A stretch of DNA of 64,000 bases, from assembly GCA_047967505.1 (NCBI GenBank), contig CM106539.1; one strand, 5' to 3'. Shown here piece by piece: positions 1 through 11,375 of this stretch; within the stretch, counting starts at the first letter, position 1; each line of letters begins with the position of its first letter. Position numbers and translations under genes: made by a program. Origin of the DNA: Dipteris shenzhenensis (Eukaryota; Polypodiophyta; Polypodiopsida; Gleicheniales). The notes under the pieces are model-generated. The model made no database searches and had not been told where the DNA came from. It saw only the letters and a list, made by a program, of their open reading frames with translations.

Positions 1-38
1 ATATATACATATATACATACATATATATATATATATAT

Positions 39-115
<77 letters not shown>

Positions 116-180
116 TATACACATATCGATATAGATGTATGTATATACATACATATATACATACTTACATACATACAGCA
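1..180. repeat. AT / ATAC / AC microsatellite
   Basis: Alternating TA, then TACA, then a pure AC run (about 51-111), followed by more ATAC. It is the left-edge part of the microsatellite segment that recurs between the ~0.7 kb units to its right. ORFs read through it are low-complexity. Confidence 0.95.
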
Positions 181-345
181 AAATTAGGACCCCATTGGTT
201 GCCTATTTCATGCATTCTGTTGTCTCATGAGCATACGAACCAGCACTTGTGTTCCTTACCTTTCTTTGCAGTGGGGGTCTTGATTTTGGGGGGGTATGCC
301 AAAAATTGATAAACAACATTATTTGATGAATATAGTTTTAGTTGA

Positions 346-734
346 TGGAGAAAATGGACATGAAAACCATCTAAATTGGATCTTGCCATTCGATTTGATA
401 TATGACATGACCCCATTTGGATATGCAAGTCCAAAGATACAGGGTGCTACTTTCAGGGTCTGAATGCCTAAAATAGGAAGCGCGTTAACGCGCTACCTAT
501 TTCATGCATTTAGGCCTCAAAAGTAGGACCCCCATTGTGTTGCCAATGGGGTCCTACTTTTGAGGCCTAAATGCATGAAATAGGCAGCGCATTAACGCGT
601 TGCCTATTTCAAGCATTCAGGCCCTAAAAGTAGGACCCCATATCTTTGGACTTACAAATCCAAATGGGGTCATGTCATATATCAAATCAAACGGCAAGAT
701 CCAATTTAGATGATTTTCATGTCCATTTTCTCCA
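346..734. repeat. Large inverted repeat, unit 1
   Basis: TGGAGAAAATGGACATG on the left is matched by its reverse complement on the right, arms about 190 bp, centred near 540 at CATTG...CAATG. Each arm contains its own smaller palindrome built on CGTTAACG flanked by GCCTATTT-type sequence, so this is a palindrome with palindromes in its arms. Confidence 0.85.
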
Positions 735-805
735 TATATCAAAATTGTATGCACCAATATATACATCAATATATACATATATGCATCAACATATACATAC
801 ATACG

Positions 806-858
<53 letters not shown>

Positions 859-1062
859 TGTATGTACATGCATATATATACATACATACAAACATCAAAA
901 GTAAGACCCCATTGGTTTCCCATGTCATGCATTTTGTTGTCTCATGAGCATAAGAACAAGCACTTGTGTTCTTTACCTTTCTTTGCAATGGGGGTCTAGA
1001 TTTTGGGGGGGTATGCCAAAAATTGATCAACAACATTATTTGATGAATATAGTTTTAGTTGA

Positions 1063-1450
1063 TGGAGAAAATGGACATGAAAACCATCTAAATTGGATCT
1101 TGCCGTTCGATTTGATATATGACATGGCCCCATTTGGATATGCAAGTCCAAAGATACGGGGTGCTACTTTTAGGGTCTGAATGCCTAAAATAGGCAGTGC
1201 GTTAAAACGCTGCCTATTTCATGCATTTAGGCCTCAAAAGTAGGACCCCATTGTGTTGCCAATGGGGTCCTACTTTTGAGGCCTAAATGCATGAAATAGG
1301 CAGCGCGTTAACGCGCTGCCTATTTCAAGCATTCAGGCCCTAAAAGTAGGACCCCGTATCTTTGGACTTACAAATCCAAATGGGGTCATGTCATATATCA
1401 AATCAAATGGCAAGAGCCAATTTAAATGATTTTCATGTCCATTTTCTCCA
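1063..1450. repeat. Large inverted repeat, unit 2
   Basis: Same structure as the first copy. TGGAGAAAATGG at 1063 pairs with CCATTTTCTCCA ending at 1450, with exact symmetry around 1256.5. The right arm carries a near-perfect inner palindrome GGCAGCGCGTTAACGCGC. Confidence 0.88.
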
Positions 1451-1504
1451 TATATCAAAATTGTATGCATCAATATATAGATATATGCATCAACATATAC
1501 ATAA

Positions 1505-1556
<52 letters not shown>

Positions 1557-1763
1557 GTACATGCATATATATACATACATACATACATACAAACATAAAA
1601 AGTAAGACCCCATTGGTTTCCCATGTCATGCATTTTGTTGTCTCATGAGCATAAGAACAAGCACTTGTGTTCTTTACCTTTCTTTACAATGGGGGTCTTG
1701 ATTTTGGGGGGGTATGCCAAAAATTGATCAACAACATTATTTGATGAATATAGATTTAGTTGA

Positions 1764-2151
1764 TGGAGAAAATGGACATGAAAACCATCTAAATTGGATC
1801 TTGCCATTTGATTTGATATATGACATGACCCCATTTGGATATGCAAGTCCAAAGATACGGGGTACTACTTTTAGGGCCTGAATGCCTAAAATAGGGAGCG
1901 CATTAACACGCTGTCTATTTCATGCATTTAGGCATCAAAACTAGGACCCCATTGTGTTGCCAATGGGTTCCTACTTTTGAGGCCTAAATGCATGAAATAG
2001 GTAGCGCGTTAACGCACTGCCTATTTTAGGCATTCAAGCCCTAAAAGTAGGACCCCATATCTTTGGACTTACAAATCCAAATAGGATCATGTCATATATC
2101 AAATCGAACGACAAGAACCAATTTAGATGGTTTTCATGTCCATTTTCTCCA
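1764..2151. repeat. Large inverted repeat, unit 3
   Basis: Third copy, symmetric around 1957.5, same arm ends as copy 2. The inner palindromes are slightly decayed (for example CATTAACACGC), so this copy has accumulated changes independently. Confidence 0.85.
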
Positions 2152-2184
2152 TATATCAAAATTGTATGCATCAATATATACATA

Positions 2185-2440
<256 letters not shown>

Positions 2441-2835
2441 CATATAAACATCAAAAGTAAGACCCCATTGGTTGCCTATGTCATGCATTTTGTTGTCTCA
2501 TGAGCATAAGAACAAGCACTTGTGTTCCTTACCTTTCTTTGCAATGGGGGTCTTGATTTTGGTGGGGTATGCCAAAAATTGATCAACAACATTATTTGAT
2601 GCATATAGTTTTAGTAGTTTTAGTACACATACATACATGTGTGTGTGTGTGTACACACATACATGGATGCATGCATGCATGCATACATACATACATACAT
2701 ATTGATGCATATAGTTTTACTAGATGGGGAAAATAGGCCCCACTCCAATTTTTGTGGAGAGACACAACTAGACAAATAGAGCAAGTCCAAGGGGTCGCTA
2801 GGGACACCCCCCGACAAATGGAGATGCCCGGTATG

Positions 2836-3314
2836 CAATTTTAGCACCAATTTTGGGATGTAAGCTGCATAGTCATGTCCAAAAAAAGTTGTCAATTCTT
2901 GCATTGAATGTAGGGTGGTGAATATATCCTATTCCGTCATGGGGCCAGAGAAGACAGAGGCAAAAAATTGAACCTCCAAAAAGACTTCTTTTACCGGTCT
3001 ATGGGGACTGGCTCTTACTAGTGTTGAGAGTGGACAAGACAGCTACCATTGGTGTGATATGGGAATCTCCCAGCCTACAATTTTAGCACCAATTTTGGGA
3101 TGTAAACTACATAGTCAAGTCCAAAAAAGTTGTGTCAATTCTTGCATTAAATGTAGGGTGATGAATATACCCTATTTCATCATGGGGCCTGCAAAAGACG
3201 GAGGGAAAAAATTGAACCTCCAAAAAGACTTCTTTTACCGGTCTATGGGGCCTAGCTCTTACTAGCATTGAGAGTGGACAAGATAGCTACCGCTGGTGTG
3301 ATATGGGAATCTCC
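2836..3314. repeat. Tandem duplication, period ~242 bp
   Basis: CAATTTTAGCACCAATTTTG occurs at 2836 and 3078, and the following text matches through GGGAATCTCC at both ends. The copies differ by a few per cent. No convincing coding frame is shared. Confidence 0.85.
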
Positions 3315-5300
3315 AAGTCTCAAGTTTTGGGGTACATGAAATTAGATCATGCTAACGGTAACTCTAAGAGGTTCCAAAGGCAGGCAACATTCTTCATCAT
3401 AGCTAACTCAAATGCAAGGCAGTGAAAATGCCAGGAGAGTTGCTAGGTAGCATTGATTTTGGGAAGGGATATGATGATACTTTGTTGTGTTATGTAGGAT
3501 ATTAATTTCCATTAAATTTGGGACATGTTAGATATAACTTCATAAAATCCTAAGTCATGAAATTAATATATTACAAGTTCAAGCATAAATAATAGTTGTG
3601 AAGTTAATGCATTAAATATTCAAGCCTAAAGAAGAATTAATCAAGACCTAATGCACCATACTAGAGGCTTTGGCCTTACCGTCATTCCATAGACTTGCCA
3701 ACGTAAGGCCAAAATTTTCATTCTTAAGAATATGTGGAAAGACCTTACATTTGGCCCACTTTTGGCAAAAAATTTTCATTCTAAAGAATAGCTAGAGTGA
3801 AATTGTGTTTGATAAATACAAATGAATGCTCAAGTTTGGAAATAAATAAAGGTATCCTTTTGAAGATATTGGAACACATGAGAGAAATAATATTGAAGAT
3901 GCATGAATTTTTAGACATACTATAAAAGACAAATGAACATATAATGGATGAAATCCTATTGATGATACATGAATTTTCAATAGAACTGTTATTCAAAAGA
4001 TTTGATGGATTGAATGTAGCTTTAATACATTATCCCTTTTACAAGGGTGTTTGAGTTTGAGGCTTGAAACATAAGAATGAATTTGTGTTGAAGCCTAGTG
4101 GTTTGTTAAGGATATGTGAAACTTAAAGTAAAAGTACTTACAATGGAAGATATTATATCAAGATCCTATTAAGGACATGTGAACATATAGTAGAATAATT
4201 CTACATAAAATCAGTGGATCAAACTTAATGGCTCAAAAGCAAAAAAGGACGATGGTGCAACCTAGGGGCTACTCTACAGCACTATGGCAACAATCTTTGT
4301 AGTTACTATCAAAGGTAGTGTAACTTTTTTGTCAAGGAAAGAGACACGAACCATTCCACATGACCTAGATCTGTATGACCTAGGTTGCACCGACTTGTTT
4401 CTTTCATGGATAAAAAGTGACCCTTAGGTGATGCTATAGCACTCCCTTTTTTGGTCCATTATTATAGCACAATTGGGGCCTTTTGACCTAATACTAGCTA
4501 CCCATCATATATTTGTTGTAGATGTTAGGGGTAATTACCAAACTACTAGTGGTAGTTTTATCACCACCATTAGTAATTTTATTTGAGTGTTCCTTAATGG
4601 TAATTCTCCTACTACTACATACAATACCAATAGTAGTCCTAATCCCAATGATAGTACACATAATATTATTATGACCGTCCAACTTTAATCATCATTATAT
4701 CTATGAATGCATATATATAGGTCTATCTATATCTATACCTATTTATTCCTCATCCAATACGTTTGCATTTATTTTTGGTGCTTTGCTTACTTTGAAACTA
4801 AAGATAATGTGATTTCATTATTGTTTGCATTCTTGTCAAACATGAGGAGCTGGAATGCATAAGAGTTAGGAGGCACATTTAATTTCCGTGCAGATTTGAG
4901 CCATTGAATAGCCTATTGATTTTGATTGTTTTCTTTCTTATTAAATCCTTAATTTGGTTATTTCACACCGAACATCGCCATATCAATTCATAGTTTTTTT
5001 GTTCTAGTAATGTCCTATCGTAGCATAGTCTAGGGTTGATCAAACAAGATAAATGGGTGCTCACATTTAATATATTTTTGAGAGTCAGAGGATAGTGGCT
5101 GTAGACTAACAAATAATCACTTTGAATAAATTTGGCAAGATTCTTCTGATAGAAAGAATAATTTCTATTGCACTAACGATGAAAGAAAATTATCAAAAGG
5201 CTGATACAAGGCTCAAAATCACACTGGTGCTACTAGGCTTAATAGTCATAGGGTAGTAGTAGTACTAGTATATTTACTAAGTAGTGTGCATGCCTCTCCT
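3315..5300. other. AT-rich intergenic DNA
   Basis: I see no gene, domain or RNA here. Short ORFs at 3781-3996 and 4494-4682 on the minus strand are AT-rich and show no motif. Confidence 0.6.
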
Positions 5301-5307
5301 CATTAAA

Positions 5308-5470
5308 ATTCATAGTCTTCAAAAATATATAATACATAAGTCAAAATATTCTAATTAGCTTTATCATCCTAATGTTGAAACTGACTTAAATTCATAGTCT
5401 TCAAAAAGGTATAATACATAAGTCAAAATATTCCAATTAGTTTTATTGTCCTCATGTTGAAACTGACTTT
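5308..5470. repeat. Two-copy tandem repeat, ~80 bp
   Basis: ATTCATAGTCTTCAAAAA begins both copies (about 5308 and 5390). Both continue through ATAATACATAAGTCAAAATATT and GTTGAAACTGACTT with few changes. No function is visible. Confidence 0.8.
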
Positions 5471-5518
5471 CTCTTCCTTCGTCTCCTATGAGCTTCAAAC
5501 CTTTAATCCATTAATCTC

Positions 5519-5900
5519 TCAAATAGTAAGAATGGTCTTGTATTAAGAGGCGATGATATCTAAAGTGATCTACAAATACTAAGAATGGTCTTATATTAAG
5601 AGGTGATGATATCTCAAGTGTTATACAAACAGTAAGAATGGTTTGTATTAAAAGGTGATGATATCTCAAGTGTTCTACAAATAGTAAGAATGGTTCAAGT
5701 GTTCTACAAAAGTATTAGGTACCTCTTAGTGGCTGAAGGGAGTGATGATATCTCAAGTATTCTACAAATAGTAAGAATGGTCTTATATTAAGAGGTGATG
5801 ATATCTCAAGTGTTCTATAAATAGTAATAATGGTTTTGTATTAGGAGGTGATGATATCTCAAGTGTTCTATAAAACTATTAGATACCTCTTAGTGGTTGA
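5519..5900. repeat. ~58 bp minisatellite, about six units
   Basis: The units share AGTAAGAATGGT, GGTGATGATATCTCAAG and GTTCTACAAA. A larger variant carrying ATTAGGTACCTCTTAGTGG occurs twice (about 5710 and 5877), which suggests a higher-order unit of ~170 bp. Units differ by small indels. Confidence 0.85.
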
Positions 5901-7440
5901 AGGGAAGGGGTTGGAAGTATGGGCAAAATCTCTAGGAACTACAGGATGGTTGCAAGAACAATTTTGAATGTCATAAATGACACTTGGGTTTTTCAACATA
6001 CGGGTGAACTATTTTTAAACATTTTCTTTCATGGTTGATAACACTTTTAATAAGATGAACCATTTTGAATGTCATAAGTGTTGATGCAATCCCATGCTAT
6101 GAAGTCTATAGATAGTTTTTTTTCCCCGCATATGGGTGAAGTGATGTTTACGTTACTAAGTTCAACATATCAAGTAACGCATGTGTTTTGATTATTGAAG
6201 GAGTTTGATAATAAGACCCATTTCAAATGCAAAAGAATTGTTGTATCAGTAATGGAATCCGCTTTGGAGTGGAAATTCGGTTTCTTTCAAGCCCACATAC
6301 TATTGTTGCATAATGTGAGTATGGCTCCAATTGGAAGTTAAGGTAGACTATAATTCGCAATATTGGTATAGTTACACATAGTAACATAAGTTTTATTTTC
6401 GAGAATCTTCCCAAATAGTGGTTTTCACAAAGCTATGTTGAGTACCTCGATAAGGAAATTGTGGAAAAGCTCGCTCGCTTTTTTGGGCCTGCTCGCTTTT
6501 CCTCGCTCGCTCTATCGACTGCCTCGGGGGGGATAAGCAGAGGTGACAGCACCAAATATAGCGGAAGCTTTGTCTCTTTGACAGCATGCAAATAGACCAC
6601 CCGAGGCTCAGCAAACAGACCCCCCCAACTATTTCGGCCTCAACTCCGTCCATATGTGAAGCGGGAGCAGAGAAATAGGGAGACCTTGTGCTTCTCATCA
6701 GGTTAATGAGCTTCTCAGCAGGTTTATTGTTGTTCTCCTTGCATAGTTTGTTGTTTTCCTCGCATTTCAGCCTCATCCTCTTCATCATCTTCATCATCGT
6801 CTTCTTCTTGGTGTTTAGTAATAAGCCGCAATTTCAGTCCTTTCAACTTTCTAGGTGCTCCCAAATGCTCTCACAGTCGCCAAGCCTGTCAGGCTCCTAC
6901 TGCTATTCCGAACTCGAGATGTAGGCAATAGAGGGCTAGCACCCTACTGCTCCTGCAATAGAAGTCTGACTCCTGACTCCTCCAAGTGTGCATTTGGGAG
7001 CACCAAGTCGACGAGCTACTCAGACGAGCTATTCAGAGAAGATTCTTTAGAGAAGCTTCAGGTCGACGAGCTTCAGGTAGGCTTCTCATTCTTGAGCTCT
7101 CGAATGTTGGAATGCTAGAATGCAAAAACATTTCAAAAAATTTCTAGACGAATTTCTTGAGCAAACATTCTAACTCACACGCTATGCCTTTGTTGCGACC
7201 TACATTTCTATTATCATGTTGTAAGCCTTGCGTTGATCGTTCTGGCTCTCAGCTGTGGCAACTCGCTTTGATTGCTGGCTGCCTCTCTCTGGCAACTCGC
7301 TCGATTGCTCTCTGCCTTCTCTAGCTATAGCGTCTCTTCATTCGCCGTGCATCCCCATTGCCCTCTCCATCAGCGGCCAAGACAGCACGTCCAGAGGTAG
7401 GAATATATCGTACTTCAATTCCTAATCTTGAATCAAGGAG
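5901..7440. other. No recognisable gene
   Basis: A 134-codon ORF on the minus strand (6393-6797) and two overlapping plus-strand ORFs (6688-7118) match nothing I recognise. Several GCTCGC and CTCGCT short repeats occur at 6465-6510 and 7260-7310. I would not call a gene. Confidence 0.5.
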
Positions 7441-7450
7441 GCTGTGAGAG

Positions 7451-7690
7451 CCCCTTGATTTTAGGCAAACATGGCTCCTAGGAGGCCACGATATCGCAGC
7501 TACCAAAGGCCTAAAGTGCTTCTCCCTTCCTTTATCCTTTGAGGCTTTGAGGCTACCTTGATTTGAGGCAAATATGGCTCTCAGGAGGCCGTGATATCGC
7601 GGCCTCCTAGGAGTCATGTTTGGCCCAAATCAAGGGGCTACGAAAGGCCTAAAGCATCTACCCTTCCTTCATCCTTTGATGCTTTGAGAT
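7451..7690. repeat. Palindrome family, variant arms
   Basis: A near-palindrome spans 7557-7634, centred on GATATC at 7593-7598, with core GGCCGTGATATCGCGGCC and outer arms CCTTGATTTG / CAAATCAAGG. A half copy sits at 7451-7497. Both are followed by the same spacer (AAAGGCCTAAAG...TCCTTTGA at ~7505 and ~7643), so palindrome plus spacer was duplicated as a unit of ~140 bp. The core matches the larger family at 7884-10040, but the outer arms differ. Confidence 0.8.
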
Positions 7691-7883
7691 TGTCTGACCA
7701 TGGAATTCTTCAGAGAGTTTAAGGACGTCATGGGCTAGGAGTTGATCAACATGCTAGCGGTGCGATGTAGTCTCCTTCTCAAAAGACACAAATTTAGGGT
7801 TCATCAAGCTCTTTTCGAAGAGACAGAGCAGAATCAAAGTGGGCGACTAGAGACCCATAATGATTCCATAGTCCCAGAGGGCT

Positions 7884-7989
7884 GCTCTTGAGAGCCCCAT
7901 GAAATGGGGCAAAGCATGCTCCCAGGGGGCCATGATATGGCGGTCCCCTGGGAGCATGCTTTGCCCCATTTCATGGGGCTCTCAAGAGC
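7884..7989. repeat. Palindrome copy 1
   Basis: Runs from GCTCTTGAG to CTCAAGAGC. The centre is slightly decayed (CATGATATGG). Confidence 0.88.
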
Positions 7990-8021
7990 ATCCCAGTAGC
8001 CCATAAAATGGGGCAAAGCAT

Positions 8022-8127
8022 GCTCTTGAGAGCCCCATGAAATGGGGCAAAGCATGCTCCCAGGTTGCCGTGATATCATAGTCCCCTGGGAGCATGCTTT
8101 GCCCCATTTCATGGGGCTCTCATGAGC
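8022..8127. repeat. Palindrome copy 2
   Basis: Begins 32 bp after copy 1. The left arm is decayed near the centre (AGGTTGCC against AGGGGGCC). Confidence 0.88.
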
Positions 8128-8660
8128 AGCCCAGTAGCCCATGAAATGTGCCCAAGCTCTAGTAGAAATGTGCCCAAGCTCAAGTGTAAGGTAGACTCTG
8201 TCAGGGCAACTGAAGAGGGGTCTAGATTTCTCTGCCAATGCCTGGTCCACTCGCGGATTGCCTCTGCCAACTCGATCGGGTATAACTCCAGATCTATATT
8301 TAGATTGCATCTGCAGGGCATCATGCTTCCTAGTGGTCAGATCCACTTGTGATATGATGGCCAGCATAGTCAAACATCACCTGTTATTTTGAAACGAGGT
8401 TACTCATTAAATCCTCCTCATCACTTGTGAAAAGTAATGGGGTAAAGTCTTAGGGGTCGGGGGAGCCAAGTTCATCCACTCATGAAAAATTTGTCCCCTT
8501 TGCCTAGCATAGATCTCCCTTTGTTCTTCTACCAACCTGCGGATCTCTTTGTCAAATGCTGAGTATGCCATTCATAGGCACTAGATCCACATAAGTGGTC
8601 AAAAAGTTGAAGACATTCTTGGGACAATGGGGAAAACCAATGAAACCGCCTCACCCCTCT

Positions 8661-8766
8661 GCTCTTGAGAGCCCCATGAAATGGGGCAAAGCATGCTCCC
8701 AGGGGGCTGCGATATCGTGGCCCCCTGGGAGCATGCTTTGCCTCATTTTATGGGGCTCTCATGAGC
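8661..8766. repeat. Palindrome copy 3
   Basis: Same arm ends and a GCGATATCGT centre. One arm has CATTTTATGGGG for CATTTCATGGGG. Confidence 0.88.
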
Positions 8767-9522
8767 AGCCCAGCAACCTAGCAGCCCATGAACAATGATT
8801 GATATCGTGGCCCCCTGGGAGCATGCTTTGCCCCATTTTATGGGGCTCTCATGAGTAGCCCAGCAGCCCAGCAGCCCATGAAATGGGGCAGCCCAACAGC
8901 CCATGAACAATGATTGAAATGATATGTTTGAAAAATGCTATCCATCTGAGCATTAATGCCATAGCAATCACAATGCCCATGCATATGCCATAATAGTTTA
9001 CAAGGTTGTGGTGGTGTCTACTTGATTCATCTGCCTTAAAACATGTTGTGCCATTTTGTTCTTTACATCATTAAAAGCTATAGAGGAATCAAACCATAAA
9101 TGTTTCTATTGTAAGATTGCTCCCCCAACCTTTTACTCCTGTAAGAAGAGCCTCCATAGCTACCTCCTCTTTGTCAACCTTTGCATACATCAGTATACAT
9201 TTATGACAAAAAGGCAAGGAAGCACTATATTACTTGCTATATCCAGTTCTTCAATCACTTTTGAATTGTAAATCCCCTCTGCTTTGTCTACTTTGCATGT
9301 CCTTATTGATTGAATCATAACTGAGTAATCAACTATCAATACTTCATTATATCCTAGATTCTTTTGAGCTCATCTGCTTTGCCCAATTCAACATACAACC
9401 TCAATAGCATGTTATAGAAGATTTGCCTCCTTTTGCAAGGGTTGATTTCTACTTGCTCAATTGCGGTCCCCTGGGAGCATGCTTTGCCCCATTTCATGGG
9501 GCTCTCAAGAGTAGAGGGGCCT

Positions 9523-9628
9523 ACTCTTGAGAGCCCCATGAAATGGGGCAAAGCATGCTCCCAGGGGGCCGCGATATTGCGGCCCCCTGGGAGCATGCTT
9601 TGTCCCATTTCATGGGGCTCTCATGAGC
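9523..9628. repeat. Palindrome copy 4
   Basis: Nearly perfect: GGGGGCCGCGATATTGCGGC centre. It follows directly after a half copy at 9463-9511. Confidence 0.88.
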
Positions 9629-9662
9629 AGCCCAGCAGCCCATGAAATGGGGCAGCCTAGTA

Positions 9663-9757
9663 GCCCATGAAATGGGGCAAAGCATGCTCCTAGGGGGCTG
9701 CGATATCGCAGCCCTCTAGGAGCATGCTTTGCCCCATTTAATGGGGCTCTCAAGAGC
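9663..9757. repeat. Palindrome copy 5
   Basis: Centre GGGGGCTGCGATATCGCAGC, keeping symmetry although four bases differ from the other copies. Paired changes on both arms suggest correction between arms or spread of a variant. Confidence 0.85.
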
Positions 9758-9847
9758 ATCCCAGCAGCCCATAAAATGGGGCAAAGCATGCTCTTGAGAG
9801 CCCCATGGGCTGCTCATGAGAGCCCCATTTCATGGAGCAACCCAGCA

Positions 9848-9943
9848 GCCCATGAAATGGGGCAAATCATGCTCCCAGGGGGCCGCGATATCGTAGCCCC
9901 CTGGGAGCATGCTTTTCCCCATTTCATGGGGCTCTCATGAGCA
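9848..9943. repeat. Palindrome copy 6
   Basis: Centre GGGGGCCGCGATATCGTAGC, with unpaired changes (CAAATCATG, GCTTTTCCCC) in the arms, so this copy is drifting. Confidence 0.85.
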
Positions 9944-10049
9944 GCCTAGCAGCCTAGCAGCCCATGAAATTGGGCAGCCCAGCAGCCCATGAAATGGGGA
10001 GCATGCTTTGCCCCATTTCATGGGGCTCTCAAGAGCATCCTACGTGGCT

Positions 10050-10540
10050 AGAAGCCACTTCAAAATCTCTTTTGTTTGCTGTTTTTTGGAATGGTTCCTC
10101 CCTCCACACAAAGCTCGGTTATGTTAGTCACATAGTATAATAACACGGGTATACCAGTAACATCTCATAGTAACATCCATGTTAATTCGTAAGTATACTA
10201 ACTATATGTGTGTAAAGTAAGTAGACTACTGGCTAGTCACTATTTTGTCATTGTGGATTTGTTAGTATTGTGACATCTAACACTAGTCTGATATATCATA
10301 ACTACATATGTAAGTATAACTAGTTAATATACTAGTTATAGTCTCCTAACATATACGTAACCACTAGAATATACTTACATCTAAGAAATATACAAACATA
10401 CAACTAACATATACACATCTCAGACTAGTTAATAGACTAGTAAAAGTTTACTAACATATAACTAGTTGTAGCTATAATGTACTAAGATGAAACTAGTTAT
10501 ACTTATAGGGAATTGAACTGGATGGAATTCGCTCAACAAT
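10050..10540. other. AT-rich DNA with scattered ACTAGTTA words
   Basis: No gene is seen. ACTAGTTA / TAACTAGT and AACATATAC words recur about a dozen times between 10195 and 10510 without a fixed period. It lies directly upstream of the ParB/methyltransferase-like pseudogene and could include its old promoter, but no TATA site stands out. Confidence 0.5.
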
Positions 10541-10697
10541 TTAGGTAGCTTGAAACAGGAGAAAAAGTGAGCCCTACCAAGACGAGAGGGAGGGGCAAAG
10601 AGAAATCCCGAACACCTCCTAAAAAAAAGGGGGAAAGAGGATCAGAAAGGTTCAAGAGGAACTCAAGGCAGGAGATCAAGGTGGGGATAAATCAAAG

Positions 10698-11293
10698 ATG
10701 GATGTTCCTGCTAGCACAGAAGACACGACTACTGATGTGCATGATGCAGATGTTGTGGATGATGAGATGGACTCCGTGGTGGAAGATATTTCCTTGGATA
10801 TTGTTAGTGGGGGTGACGTTATTTCAAGATGCAGGATTCTCAGTTCAGATGAGTGTCCTAGGTTGCCCTTGTGTAGACTTCTTACATATGCCAGGGTTAG
10901 GGGTTTGAGAAGTGATGTGGCTGCACTTAAGAGAGCTTTCCAATATGAAGGATATCTCCCTGAGGAGGGTGCATTTATAGATTCTGTTTGCATTATTGGG
11001 AGTGGAGAGGAGACAGAGGTTACTTCAGAAATCAGGCAGACTTGGTCATCGATGTGGTGAGAAGTTGAAGAAGTATTCGAGAAGGAACTTGCATTAAAGC
11101 CTAATTTGCTATACCTATCTAACAAGATGTTCTATGCGTGGGAAGGAAACCATAGAACCATGGCTTGGATGGCCGTGATTGAGGAATCATATAGAGAGAC
11201 CAAAGCATGGCATATTAGGGTGATGTGCACCTTGATTGACCCATGAAAGACAACTGAAATTTCTCTTTTGGCAAGTTTGCAGTGCATGAACAT
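10698..11293 (+). pseudogene. Exon 1: acidic N-terminus and ParB-like GNHR region
   Basis: ATG at 10698 opens an acidic leader (DVHDADVVDDEMDSVVEDI). A region with LRSDVAALKRAFQYEGYL follows and, after a TGA at 11058, FYAWEGNHRTMAWMAVIEES and WHIRVMCTLIDP. A helical stretch followed by a G-N-H-R motif is the look of ParB-like nuclease/CTPase N-terminal domains. A second TGA lies at 11244. The donor GT is at 11294. The acceptor at 11375 joins in frame (AT + A) to the next exon, which supports a real intron of 82 bp. Confidence 0.5.
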
Positions 11294-11375
11294 GTAAGAT
11301 TTGTTTAATAGTACTGTATTTTTCTAGTCTGCATTCAATTTTTGGTAGAAGAACTCATAAATTTTTTCTTTGTAG

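Larger units (their letters stand above)
7884..10040. repeat. Cluster of ~100 bp palindromes centred on GATATC
   Basis: Near-perfect palindromes of about 95-106 bp lie at 7884-7989, 8022-8127, 8661-8766, 9523-9628, 9663-9757 and 9848-9943. Half or partial copies lie at 8801-8856, 9463-9511 and 9985-10035. The half-unit reads GATATCGCGGCCCCCTGGG then AGCATGCTTTGCCCCATTTC then ATGGGGCTCTCAAGAGC. Between copies the word CAGCAGCCCATGAAATGGGG recurs. Unrelated DNA of 530 bp (8128-8660) and ~600 bp (8857-9462) interrupts the cluster. Such sequence could extrude cruciforms or make hairpin RNA; no coding function is evident. Confidence 0.9.

Noticed and set aside
7834-8373. 179-codon minus-strand ORF
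   Set aside because: It crosses two complete palindromes; its repeating HFMGYWAAHESPMKWGKA text is the palindrome read through.
7884-10040. CRISPR array or transcription terminators
   Set aside because: The palindromes are far too long and spacers are irregular or themselves repeats; the setting is plant nuclear DNA.
10567-10908. 113-codon ORF starting in a lysine-rich stretch
   Set aside because: Its second half is out of frame with the better supported exon 1 of the ParB-like pseudogene. The basic N-terminus may be a frameshifted piece of the true start.
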